This document shows, piece by piece, positions 8,947 to 18,500 of a DNA stretch of 64,000 nucleotides. The stretch lies in contig JAWIIG010000038.1 of the NCBI GenBank assembly GCA_033557465.1, positions 310,001-374,000 of the forward strand, given 5' to 3'. How positions within the stretch are numbered: position 1 is the stretch's first letter; each line of letters begins with the position of its first letter. A program made the position numbers and the translations under genes. The notes under the pieces are model-generated. The model ran no database searches and had not been told where the DNA came from. It was given only the letters and a program-made list of their open reading frames with translations. The stretch is from Ichthyophis bannanicus (taxonomy: Eukaryota > Chordata > Amphibia > Gymnophiona > Ichthyophiidae).

Positions 8947-10560
8947 GTGGGCTTGGGGGCGGATCAGTTAATAGGCAGCAGCTTACAGTGGTTTTACCAC
9001 TCCTGGATCCAAATGACGATGGATCAGCGAGTCTTAGAAATCATCAGAGAAGAGCATGCCTTGGAGTTTGCTTGGCCTCTTCCCAACATCTGTATGCTTT
9101 CCTCCTGCAAATCACGGCTAAAGGCAAGGACAATAGGTCAGCGGTTCCGGGAGTTAGGGGAGGTGATCAAGGTGCCAAGTGAACAATTAGGCACTGGTCG
9201 ATACTCAGTCTATTTCATGGTTCCCAAGAAAGAGGGATCCTTTTGGCCTATTTTGGATTTCAAGCATGTCAAAAAGGGCCTTGCGTGCTCCTCATTTTCA
9301 TATGGAGACATTGCGCTTTGTCATGGTAGCCGTTCAAAAGGGGGAGTATCTGACAGCTCTGGATCTCAAGGAAGCCTATCTGTACATTCCCATTTGCCCC
9401 AAACATCAGAGGTTCTTGCGGTTCGCACTGCCAGAGAGTCATTTTCAGTTTCAGGCAATGCCCTTTGGGCTAGGCTCCCAGGACATTCACCAAGATGATG
9501 ATGGTAGTGGCAACTGCTCTCAGGCAGCGGGGAATCTTGATGCACTCGTACCTGGATGATTGACTGATTCACGTAAAATTGAGGGAGGAGAGTCGGTGAG
9601 TGATAGATCATGTGATCTCCTTTCTCCAGGAGCTAGGTTGGGTCATCAATGTTCCCAAGAGCAAGCTTTTACCGGCTCAGAGGTTGGTCTACTTGGGGGC
9701 AGAGTTTGACATGGCCCAGGGCTTGGTGTCTCTCCCGCAAGAGAGGGTGGACAAGCTAAGTAGAATGGTTCAATGATTCCAGAAGATGAAGGCGTCATCA
9801 GCATTGCATTATCTATAGGTGCTCAGCCTGATGGCAGTGGCCATGGTGTCCTGGGCGAAGGCTCACATGAGGCCTCTTCAGAGAGCATTGCTCTCGAGGT
9901 GGTCCTTCCAACACCATTCCCACTCCAGAAGGCTTTGGTGCCCGTGGGAGGTGAAAGACGGTCTGCAGTAATGGTTGTCTCAGGAGAATCTGCTAAAGGG
10001 GGTTCCTTTAGAAACTCTGGACTGGATTCTGGTGATGATGGACGCCAGTCTGAGTGGTTGGGAAGCACACTGTCTGGCTCAGGTGGCCCAGGAACAATGG
10101 TCCATAGAGAGCTCTTGGTCAATCAATTGTCTGGAGATCTGAGCTATTTGGATGGTGTTCCAGCGATTCACCCATCTTCTGAGGGGCAGAGTGGTGATGG
10201 TGTTCTCTGACAACACCGCAGTGGTAGCCTATATCAGCAGGCAAGGGGGCATAGACAGTGTGATGCTGGCGGCAGAGGTGGCCCCGATTCTGCAGGGGTC
10301 GGAGAACAACTTGATGACCCCCTTGGCTGCACATGTGACAGGCAAGGACAATGTTCAGGTGGATTAACTAAGCAGAAATCAACTGGACCCCACAGAGTGG
10401 TCCCTGGAGGACTCTATCTTCCAGATTCTGGTCTGCCATTGGGGGCAACTGGTTATAGATCTTGATAGCCTTTGCTCTCATGCAAAGGCCAGTCATTTTT
10501 TTCAGTCGAAGATGTGATCACATGTCAGAGGGCTTAGATGCTCTGGCACAACAGTGGTTG
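8947..10560 (+). pseudogene. DIRS A2 RT and RNase H remnant
   Basis: RT blocks in successive frames: GTGRYSVYFMVPKKEGSF (near 9190), ALDLKEAYLYIPICPKHQRF and FQFQAMPFGL (9266-9559), then SYLDD directly followed by a stop near 9560. RNase H remains as MDASLSGWEAHC (near 10030), VVMVFSDNTAVVAYIS (10190-10240) and HVTGKDNVQVD (10335-10365). At least four stops or frame changes are visible. YLDD is retained, unlike A1. Confidence 0.75.
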
Positions 10561-10619
10561 TGAGAGGGACCCCAATATGTGTTCCTTCCATGGGTGCTGT
10601 TGCAGAGGATTGCACATCA

Positions 10620-10747
10620 TGGGAGACTGGGGAGGGGTGGCCTGCACAGAGCGACAGGTGCACCTACTCTTGCCATCTTGCTGGGCAGACTACATGGACC
10701 ATGCTGGTCTTTATCTGCTGTCACTTACTATGTTACTATGTTACTGT
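10620..10747 (+). mobile_element. CR1 3'-terminal fragment
   Basis: TGGGCAGACTACATGGACC, GGTCTTTATCTGCTGTCA and the repeated TACTATGTTAC (10727-10747) are the typical last bases of amphibian/reptile CR1-type LINEs. The fragment breaks the MT-like region of DIRS A2. The left boundary is uncertain. Confidence 0.6.
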
Positions 10748-10868
10748 TGCTCCTAGTAGCTCCCAACTGACTTTGTTGGCTGTGGTGTGTGGACTTGGTT
10801 CACTTGTTGATAGAGTCCATGGAGGCTACCAGCATGCCTAGATCTTCTGACTCAGGGTCCCATTCTCA

Positions 10869-11320
10869 TGCAGCAGAAACATAGAAATATGATGACAGAA
10901 AAAGACCACATGGCCTATCTAGTCTGTCCTTCCATATCAACAGCTACAACAGTCCCCTTTTTACCTTTAGAGATCCTCTGTGTTTGTCCCATGCTTTTTT
11001 GAATTCAGTTATTGTCCTCATCTCTACCACCTCCACTGGGAGACTATTCCATGGAGCCACTACTCTTTCCGTAAAGAAATATTTCCGCATATCACTCCTG
11101 AATCTATCTCCCTTCACCCTCATCCCATGTCATAGTTACAATGACCTCGGTTGTTGTATGTATATAGTTACCCTTGTTACAGCCCCAAGTTACCAATCCT
11201 GTTACAATGTAAGCAAAAGAGCTTTGTTCTGATGCAAAATTTGTTGTTTGTAAACTGCACTGATGCTGAATAGCGCGGTATATAAGAACTGTAAATAAAT
11301 AAATAAATAAATAAAATAAA
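10869..11320. mobile_element. CR1 antisense fragment joined to an L2 3' tail
   Basis: 10869-11130 is the antisense 3' part of CR1, parallel to 14500-14760 (AGAAACATAGAAATATGATG, GAAATATTTCCGCATATCAC). 11135-11320 is an L2-type tail in sense: TTTGTAAACTGCACTGATGC, GCGGTATATAAGAAC and (AAATA)n. The pair lies inside DIRS A2 between GGTCCCATTCTCATGCA and CATGGTGGATCGATTCTC. One insertion appears to have landed in or beside the other. Confidence 0.65.
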
Positions 11321-11327
11321 TGTCCCC

Positions 11328-12351
11328 ATGGTGGATCGATTCTCGCTTATGGCCTGGCTATTGAACTGGCATGGCTACTCTTTGGGGGTCATTTCCACCC
11401 TGTTGAAGACTCGAAAGTGGTCAACGTTGCTGTCCTATGTGCGAGTCCAGCGCAGGTTTGAGAGCTGGTGTGTGGAGCAGAGTCTGCAGACCTTTAGGGC
11501 CTCAGTGGCAGAAGTTTTAGCCTTCCCGTAGGCCGGCCTGGATAAGGGCTTGGTATGGAGTTCCCTTAGGGTACAGGTGGCAGTGCTCACCTGTTATTGT
11601 GGGAAGGTACAGGGGCTTTCATTGGCCTCACATCCAGATGTGGTTTGGGTCCTCAAAGCAGTTAAGCAGGTTAGGCCTCCTCTCCGGCAGGTGGTTCCCC
11701 CTTGGAATCTTAATCTCATCCTCTCTGCGCTTATGGAGCAGCCATTTGAGCCTTTGAGGAGTGCTTCATGAAGGGTCTGACACTTGGTGGTGATTTGTTC
11801 GGTGCGGCATGTATCAGAGTTGCAGGCCTTGTCGTGTAGGGAACCGTACCTTTCTATCCAGAAGGAGAAGGTGGTCTCGAGGCTGGTACCATCCTTTCTT
11901 ATGAAGGTATTGTCGGCTTTCCATGTTAACCAAGCTCAGAATCTGCCAGTGTTTGAGGCAAAGGCAGGAGGATCTGACAGTAAGCACCTCCATTTCCTGG
12001 ACGTGCGCAAGGCCTTGAAGACCTATTTGAAGCACACCCATTTTTCAGGAAGTTGGGTAGGCTGTTTGTGTTATTTGGGGGTCTGCACAAAGGGGAAGCG
12101 GAGGGAGGCTATTGCTTTGGCATATTTGCTGCAATGCAATCAGGTGCCAGCAGGATTGTGTGCCCATTCTAACAGGACGGGTCTTGGTCTGAGTTTTGCT
12201 TGTTACCTCCTGCAGATATTTGTAAGGCGGCAACGTGGTTGTCGCTTCATACCTTTGAGAAGCACTATAGGTTGGACAGACAGGCTCGGCAGGATGTGTG
12301 TTTTGGTGTGCATGTGTTGCAGGTAGGGCTTGCTGGTCCCTCCCGGTCTTA
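11328..12351 (+). pseudogene. DIRS A2 tyrosine recombinase remnant
   Basis: Frames 11328-11531, 11550-11771 and 11784-12326 together cover the recombinase: VQRRFESWCVEQSL, PPWNLNLILSALMEQPFEPL, then VICSVRHVSELQALSCREPY (box A arginine), CAHSNRTGLGLSF (H-x-x-R region) and a final KHYRLDRQ-like block read in another frame near 12260. Stops at 11530 and 11770 and a frame change near 12180 break it. The same R-H-x-SEL box A spelling as in A1 indicates a family-level trait. Confidence 0.75.
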
Positions 12352-12364
12352 GGTACTGCTGTGG

Positions 12365-12475
12365 TACATCCTGATTCTCTGGACTGGACTTGAGGGACGG
12401 GAATGAAGGTGAAATTAGATCTTACCTGCTAATTTTCTTTCATGGAGTCCCTCCAATCCACTCCAGGACCCACCC
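12365..12475 (+). repeat. A2 internal complementary region
   Basis: GATTCTCTGGACTGGACTTG and GGGACGGGAATG are the complement of the left end. They run directly into GGTGAAATTAGATCTTACC, the complement of the right end, and then CTCCAATCCACTCCAGGACC. The joining point marks the circle junction and so fixes the element ends near 6057 and 12983. Confidence 0.8.
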
Positions 12476-12809
12476 AGTTACGCTTCTTCTCCTGTTTCGT
12501 TTTGACCTTGGTGAGCCTGCGGAGATGGGGTGGTGAAGCTGAATCCGAGACCCAATGTTGCTTGGTGGATGTCATTTGCGCAGGGGTGATTCCCCTAAGG
12601 ATGTTTCCCTAGAAGGGCTCATAAGACAAGAGGAAAAAAAACCAGGGAAGTATGAGTGACGCTCCTCTTGGAGGGCTACAGGAAATCTTGGGAGGGTCAG
12701 TTCCTGTAGTCCTGCTCACGCCTACTTTTGGGCATGTACAATTCCAATTTAATTGGTTGTTCTGATGGTTTGTTTCTTTCCGGCCGTTCTGTGTGTGTGT
12801 AAAGCTGCT

Positions 12810-12983
12810 TTGACATTTGTATACTGAGGTGTCAGGAGAGCATAGGGGGCTCTTATAGGATGACATCATCAAACATTTGAATATTCAGTGTCCAGCTGCT
12901 GGTGGACAGACACAACCCGATTCTCTGGACTGAACTAGAGGGACTCCATGAAAGAAAATTAGCAGGTAAGGTCTAATTTCACC
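12810..12983 (+). repeat. A2 right inverted terminal repeat
   Basis: Inverted copy of 6057-6240: ACTGAGGTGTCAGGAGAG, GATGACATCATCAAAC, ACACAACCCGATTCTCTGG. It extends past the complement of the left end with GAAAATTAGCAGGTAAGGTC, giving the longer right arm that is typical of DIRS. 12476-12809 is 3' untranslated DIRS sequence. Confidence 0.8.
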
Positions 12984-13349
12984 ATAGTGCTCAAAATCAT
13001 AGTGGTTAGGTGCAACACCATCTCATTAACTGTCGGGGGCATGGAAATCATGTTCCCAGCAATTAACACAATGCACTTGCTTCCATCTATGGATGTGGTG
13101 CTAAGTGCACCTGTATTTACACCCTTTGCGGTTAGCACGGGGCACACTGACTGCAAAGTGCTCACTCTGCCCCCTCTCTGCCCCAACCCACCCACTTACT
13201 ACCTCAATGTGTGCAGCATAGTTAGTACTGGACCAGCAAAGTTAGAACTGCCCATTTTCCATGCTAACAGTTACTGTAGGTCACAGTCAGTGTATGTTGT
13301 AACCTGTGCTAACTGCTTGGTGCTTGGTGCCCTTTAGTAAAAGAATCCC
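12984..13349. mobile_element. Right piece of the small DNA transposon split by DIRS A2
   Basis: Runs from the A2 right end to CCCTTTAGTAAAAGAATCCC. It is made of GTGCTAA/GCTAAC-rich sequence with internal pairing and has no open frame of interest. Together with 6009-6056 the element would be about 410 bp. Confidence 0.55.
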
Positions 13350-14092
13350 AAAGATATCAGAGATACATATTTCCAAAGACTAGCAGAGAAAAATAAAAAA
13401 CGTCCTACAAAAGAACGAGCAGGAAAAACTCAGTGCAATATTGGGGGAAAGAAAACATATTAGTTTTATCAGAAAAATATGTTTCCTGCCACCAGGCCAA
13501 AAAATGCAAATTAGGGTCAGTTCTTGTCCTGTCTGTCCATTGTAATTTTTTTTTACTGTTACTATTGTTTGCAAATCTCATTTTTTTCTCATTTATTTTT
13601 GTGTTTTACTCTATAAATGTAAAATTGTCATAACAATAAAGTTACCTCAATCTGAAATACTTCATTAAGTTGCTGTCTTGCAGCTGATCAGGTGGGAGAT
13701 TTGAAATTGGTGGGTTCAGCTTGGAGGGGGGGAGGGGGAGTGAAGTGAGGAGAAAGAGAGAGATGTGTATTTGTGTTTGATAAAGCGATGAGAGAGGGGA
13801 GAGAGCACTCTATCCCTTCCCCTATATTGTTCCAGTCTAAGAAAAGAAAATGAACCCCTCTTAGCATTCTGACTTCTCTAATTTTTGTACCCCCTCCCCT
13901 CCGCAATAAAATAATTTGGCAAACTATCTCTATGGATCATGTATGTAAGCCTGACAGCCTATTTTGTGCATTGAGCTCTAATTCTTTGTAGATTTGGAAA
14001 GCCATACAATGAGAGAATGTCTTGAAAAACATGAATATTTTCCATGGCCTAAAGAAAGAGGAAGAGCCATTGTATATTCTCCATGTGCATCC
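13350..14092. other. Intronic sequence, nothing recognised
   Basis: AT-rich, with an AATAAAG near 13637 and a purine-rich run near 13725-13770. I see no gene, RNA or repeat family that I can name. Frames here are short and low in complexity. Confidence 0.4.
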
Positions 14093-14260
14093 CATTTTTT
14101 TTTTTTTTTTTTTAATGTGCCTTCGAGTCAGTCCTGACTCCTGGCGACCCAGAAGCACCTGGGTTTTCTTGGCAGTGTCACCAGAAGTAGATTGCCATAT
14201 ACATGCTAAGAAAGAGGCCAGGAATGACTAACTTGCAGGATTTCACTTGCTCCAAGGATA
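14093..14260 (-). mobile_element. RTE (BovB-like) 3'-end fragment with A tail, minus orientation
   Basis: A T run (14094-14113) followed by TGCCTTCGAGTCAGTCCTGA and TTGGCAGTGTCACC. Read on the minus strand this gives GTCAGGACTGACTCGAAGGC ahead of an A tail, matching the RTE end at 44560-44600 (GAGTCGTGACTGACTCGACA). It could be an RTE copy or a SINE using the RTE tail; it is too short to tell. Confidence 0.55.
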
Positions 14261-14499
14261 GTTGATTTCTCCACATGTCCATTTTTGAAAATGCTGTTTT
14301 GCTGAGGACAGCTTGTATGTATAAATAGTGCCATTTATATATGTAAATGTCCATCACTTGTCCACTATTTATACATCTAAAAGCTACCAGATGCATAGTT
14401 TGGAAGGGGCTCGATTGCTTGCATGGTTTGGGTGGGAACATAAATTGTGTATGTATTCCTGATTCTCCGATGGATGGCAGTGTTCTGGTGGTCCAATCA

Positions 14500-16300
14500 T
14501 AGAAGCATAGAAACATGACGGCAGAAAAAGACCACATAGCCTATCTACTTTGTCCTTCCACATCAAATACTAAAGTACCTTCTTTTCCTTTAGAGATCTT
14601 CTGTGTTTGTCCAATGCTTTTTTGAATTCAGATACATCCTTCGTCTCTACTACTTCCCCTGGGAAACAATTCCATGCATCTATCACTCTTTCGTTAAAGA
14701 AATATTTCCGCATATTACTCCTGAGTCTATCCCCTTTCACCCTCATCCTATGTCTCCTCATTGCAGAGCTTGCTTTCAATCGAAAGAGACTCTCCTCTTG
14801 TGCATTTATGCCATGCATGTATTTAAACGTCTCTATCATATCTCCTCTATCCCGCCTTTACGCTAACATATACATATTAAGAACTTGAAGTCTGTCCTCA
14901 TAAGACCACTAATCATTTTAGTAGCCACTCTCTGTACGGACTCCATTCTGTTTATATCCTTGTGAAGGTGTGGTCTCCAGAATTGCACACAATACTCCAG
15001 ATGAGGTCACACCAGAGACTTATATAGAGGCTCTGTCACCTCCTTTTTCTGTCACCTTTTCTACCTCTCTAGCTATCTTAAGATTATCAGAAACAATCTC
15101 ATCCAGATCCCGCTCTTCTTTCATGGGCAGAAGTACTTCGCCCTCTACACTGTACCACTCCCTTGGATTTTTGCAACCCAAATGTATGACCCTGCATTTT
15201 TTAGCATTAAATCTCAATTGCCAAATTCTTGACCATTCTTTAAGCTTAGCTAGATCTCTCCTTATGTTATCTACTCCTTCCTGGGTGTCTACTCTACTGC
15301 AGATTTTGGTATCATCTGCAAAGAGCAAACCTTACCCAAGAGCCCTTCTGCAATATCACTAACAATGGTGTTAAAAGGAATCAGACCAAGAACAGATCTT
15401 TGCAGCACACCACTGGTGATCTCCTTCTCCTCAGAGTGAGCTCCATTTACATGTACCCTTTGTCGCCTCCCACTCATCCAATTTCTAACCCAGTTAGTCA
15501 CTTTAGGGTCCATCTCTAGGGTGCTCAGTTTGTTTATGTCACCTGTTAGGAACGGTGTCAAAGGCTTTACTGAAATCTAAGTACACCACATTTAAGATTC
15601 TCCCTTGTTTCAACTCCCTGGTCACCCAGTCAAAGAAATCAGATTTCTCTGACAAGACTTGCCTCTGGTGAATCCATGCTGCTTCAGATCCTGCAATCCA
15701 TTGGACTCCAGAAACCTCACTATCCTCCCTTTTAACAGCATTTCCAATAGTTTACTCACCACAAAGTTTAGACTAACTGGCCGGTTAATTAATTAATTAA
15801 TTAATTAACTAACAGTTTTTCTATATCATCTTTGTCCAAAGCGGTTTACAAAGAACAATATAACATAATCTCAGTAGATTTGTTTTACAATAAACAGGGG
15901 GAAATAACTTGGAGATAAATATGGGGTTAACTATGGGAAAGGGAATACAAATAGTATTGTATTTTTCAATCTACAGTTTTCAATCTCATCGTTACTTCTG
16001 CTTTTGTATAAGGGACCACATGTGCCTTTCTCCAGTACTTTGGGACCACTCCCAACTCTAAAGAAGCATTGAAAAGGGTAGTCAGTGGAGCTGCTAGAAT
16101 GTGTCCCCAAGTTCCTTCAATACTCTTGGATGTATCCCATCTGGTCCCATTGCTTTGTTTATTTTTAGTTTAGTTACCGAAGTTCCTCATGAACACAGTC
16201 TTCTGAAAATCATTCAAGATCCCTGTCACTTCTATTCCTATTTGTGGGTGTTTTTTCTGAGGCCTTGCTCCTGGCCCATGTAGTCACCCTGCTCCTGGCG
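14500..16300 (-). mobile_element. CR1 LINE, minus strand, 3' half, decayed
   Basis: The minus-strand 3' end is at 14500 (AGAAGCATAGAAACATGACG). Frames on minus: 14839-14570 (KYFFNERVIDAWNCFPGEVV, the usual CR1 C-terminus), 15328-15020 (MLFADDTKICSRVDTQEGVD, the RT active-site block) and 15561-15289 (VRNWMSGRRQRVHVNGAHSE). The finger region continues to about 16300. An L2-type tail splits it at 15783-15990. Frames are shifted between blocks, so it is dead. Confidence 0.8.
15783..15990 (-). repeat. L2/SINE-type tail insertion in CR1
   Basis: Begins with (TTAA)n at 15784-15812, then TTTCTATATCATCTTTG, AAGCGGTTTACAAAGAAC and AACTTGGAGATAAATATGG. The GCGGTTTACA plus AACTTGGAGATAA spelling matches the CORE-SINE at 53900-54134 in minus orientation. 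CR1 sequence continues on both sides. Confidence 0.55.
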
Positions 16301-16318
16301 CAAGTAGTTACCCATGTG

Positions 16319-16378
16319 TCTGGACTGGACTGGAGGGACTCAAGGAAAGGTAATTAGCAGGTCTGGTCTAATTTCACC
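16319..16378 (+). repeat. Isolated DIRS family A right terminus
   Basis: TCTGGACTGGACTGGAGGG, then AGGAAAGGTAATTAGCAGG and TGGTCTAATTTCACCA match the last 60 bases of A2 (12910-12984). No other DIRS sequence flanks it; CR1 lies on both sides. It may be all that is left of a deleted copy or a product of abortive integration. Confidence 0.7.
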
Positions 16379-17420
16379 AAATATTTGATTTTTCTCCCAT
16401 CCCTTTTTGCATCCAGAGAGTACGTTTTGAATGGCTTAAACTGTTTTTGTAGGATTTCTGTTGCAGGTTGTGTATTCATTGCTTTGCAAAGGTATAGCCT
16501 CTGCAACTCAGTATAGTAATTAAGAAGCGGCCTCACAAATGGTCATTATGGGAACAGTATTGCCTCCTTTTTTCTGCTGCTGATACCTTACAATCGAGCA
16601 TACGAGAACTGTTGTCTTTCTTATATGACTGGCTACTTTGAGATTGTCTCAAATAATTATTCCTAGACCCCTTTCTTGTTTTAAGGTTTTCAGTTTTTGT
16701 CTTCTAATGAATGTGTAGCTAGTGAATGTTTGCATGCTAAGTGTATGATTTTACATTTTTGTATTGAAGTTCATTTTCCAAAACCTTGGCCATAGGCCAA
16801 CCTTTTCATTTTTCCACCCCCTCTGGCGGTCTGCTCTTTTAGAGATTTTAATATTATCAGTAAGCAATCATATTTTTCCCTCAAGTTCCTCAGTAATGTC
16901 ACTAAGAAAGATATTGATAAGAACCAGTCCCAGTATTGAGCCCAGGGGGACACCTTACCGGCAACTTTGTCTTTTAAAGTATGGACTCCCCCCCCCCCCC
17001 ACCTCCCCCGTTCCTACATCCTCCACTCAGCTAGTTTTCTCACCCAGTTTAGTAACTATCTGTCCTTCCATGCTGTCTAACATGCTTAGCACTCTTCTGG
17101 GTGGAACTGTGTCATAACCCTTACTGAAGTCCAGATAGGCAACGCTGCATACATATCTCTGATCTACACCACTTTTGCCACCTTAGTTCAGAGCTCAATT
17201 AGGTTTAACTGACAGGAACTTTCATGAAAACATATTGTCTGGTGTCTTTATTCTTTTTTTCAAATTGTTGCATTAGCTTTTCACTTAGTAGCATTTTCCA
17301 CTACTCGTTACACTAACAGGTCTGTATTTACCAGGTCTGTATTTACCCAATTCCTCTTTTACCTGACCTTTGTATAACTTCCCTCTCTAGCGTTTAAAAC
17401 CACCTAAAACAGTACACATA
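16379..17420 (-). mobile_element. CR1 LINE fragment, minus strand
   Basis: Antisense matches to CR1: AAGCGGCCTCACAAATGG (3' region), then on minus 16953-16771 the RT stretch VSPWAQYWDWFLSISFLV, a decayed GPVLFNIFLSDI-type block. Near 17030-17160 lies the complement of the block upstream of the active site (GGAACTGTGTCATAACCC). A C run sits at 16988-17000. It diverges from the 14500-16300 copy, so it is a second CR1 lineage or copy. Confidence 0.65.
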
Positions 17421-17469
17421 CATGTCATATCTTACAAAACTGAAGTAAAGGCTGGGGAGAAATCAAGAT

Positions 17470-17743
17470 AGCGACAGGTTGAGTCTGCGGAGAGGAGCAC
17501 TGCTGGTGATTCTGAGATCTCCTTTCCCATTTCTTGTCCCTGTTACCCAATATGGGAAGACAGAAGAGAAAACAGGCTAACCTACCCTCGGGCTTAGCAC
17601 TTACCACCGGTGAGGTGCAACGAACTTTGGATGCTTGCGGTTTCCTTCCCCGCAGTCCTGCAGCAGCATCTTCGGCGGAGCCGTTGAATGTGTCTGCCTC
17701 CCATCTCCTGGGTGCAATATCTCTCACTGGGCCTGAGCATTAG
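17470..17743 (+). mobile_element. L1 5' fragment: 5'UTR and ORF1 start
   Basis: ATG at 17552 starts MGRQKRKQANLPSGLALT, nearly the same as MGRRKRKQAYLPSGEACS of the L1 at 62649. The upstream AAGATAGCGACAGG parallels the L1 start AAGATGGTGGCGG at 62563. The frame reaches a stop at 17741-17743, after which homology ceases. A LINE copy that keeps its 5' end but lacks the rest is unusual and suggests a later deletion. Confidence 0.65.
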
Positions 17744-18123
17744 AAGTAGCGGGACTATCAGTTTTTTTGTATTTTTGAGGTAGATTTAAACACCAAAGAA
17801 ATAAGCACAGTCTTAAGATCCCACAATCCATACTCAAAACACACCCTTTTGAAAACCGTGTGTGCTGAAGACATACTTGTAAGCAGACATATTGAACTAT
17901 TTGCACATACAGACACACTATTTCTACAAGCAATGGTGTTTAAGCCTTCTAAATTGACCTCCAAACTAGGCGATTTCTAAAGAATCCCGTGAGAAGATGT
18001 GTGCTGTGTGCTACATACATTCTTTTGCTTTCCTTGAGAATTACTTTAACCGTTTCCATAGCTTGGTATAATTCTAAAATGAAGATGTTTCTTTCCCATT
18101 TTCTTTGCTTTTTTCCAATTAGG
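17744..18123. other. Intronic sequence, nothing recognised
   Basis: No gene, RNA or known repeat is visible to me. It ends at CTTTTTTCCAATTAGG, where DIRS B1 begins. Confidence 0.35.
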
Positions 18124-18292
18124 TATCTCCAGGAACAAGCAGGAATAAGTCCTCACATATGGGTACGTCGGTACCGACGGAGCCCGTGCGGGAAAGCTCC
18201 CCAGCTTCTTAGAATAGAAGCTTTTGGGACCTCCCACTGCACATGCGCACTGCCTTCCCGCCTTCCTGAACAGCTCTCCTCAGTTTCTCTTT
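18124..18292 (+). repeat. B1 left inverted terminal repeat
   Basis: Starts TATCTCCAGGAACAAGCAGG, contains the palindromic CGTCGGTACCGACG, AGAATAGAAGCTTTTGGGAC and a GC-rich TTCCCGCCTTCC block, and ends near CTCAGTTTC. Every block reappears in reverse at 23545-23695. The leader from here to the gag ATG at 18501 contains a long T-rich stretch and no competing start of note. Confidence 0.9.
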
Positions 18293-18500
18293 TTCCGCGG
18301 AGCCAGCAGGTCGTGTTCCTGTCACCGCTGAAGAAATTGTTATTTTATTTGTTTCTTTAGACCGCGTACCTGCCTTCCCCATACCGATACCGGTATCGCC
18401 GGTCTTTTCTTTCTTTCTTAAAAAATTATAATTCTTTTTTCTTATTTTTTAGCTTTTTGGTCACTTCAGAGAGGCCTCTCGGCCTACTCAATTTCTCCTC

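Larger units (their letters stand above)
6057..12983 (+). mobile_element. DIRS retrotransposon, family A copy 2 (A2), full-span but broken
   Basis: Both ends are present: the left repeat (6057-6240) and the right repeat (12810-12983) are inverted copies, and the internal complementary region at 12365-12475 contains complements of both ends joined. Gag, RT, RNase H, MT-like and recombinase remnants follow in order but are split by many stops and frame changes. The element also took later insertions: a hammerhead-bearing Penelope-like segment (about 6800-7580), a CR1 tail (10620-10747) and a CR1+L2 pair (10869-11320). Confidence 0.85.

Noticed and set aside
14022..14231. Small open frame MKNMNIFHGLKK...
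   Set aside because: Crosses the T run at the end of the RTE fragment; the phenylalanine run is that homopolymer.
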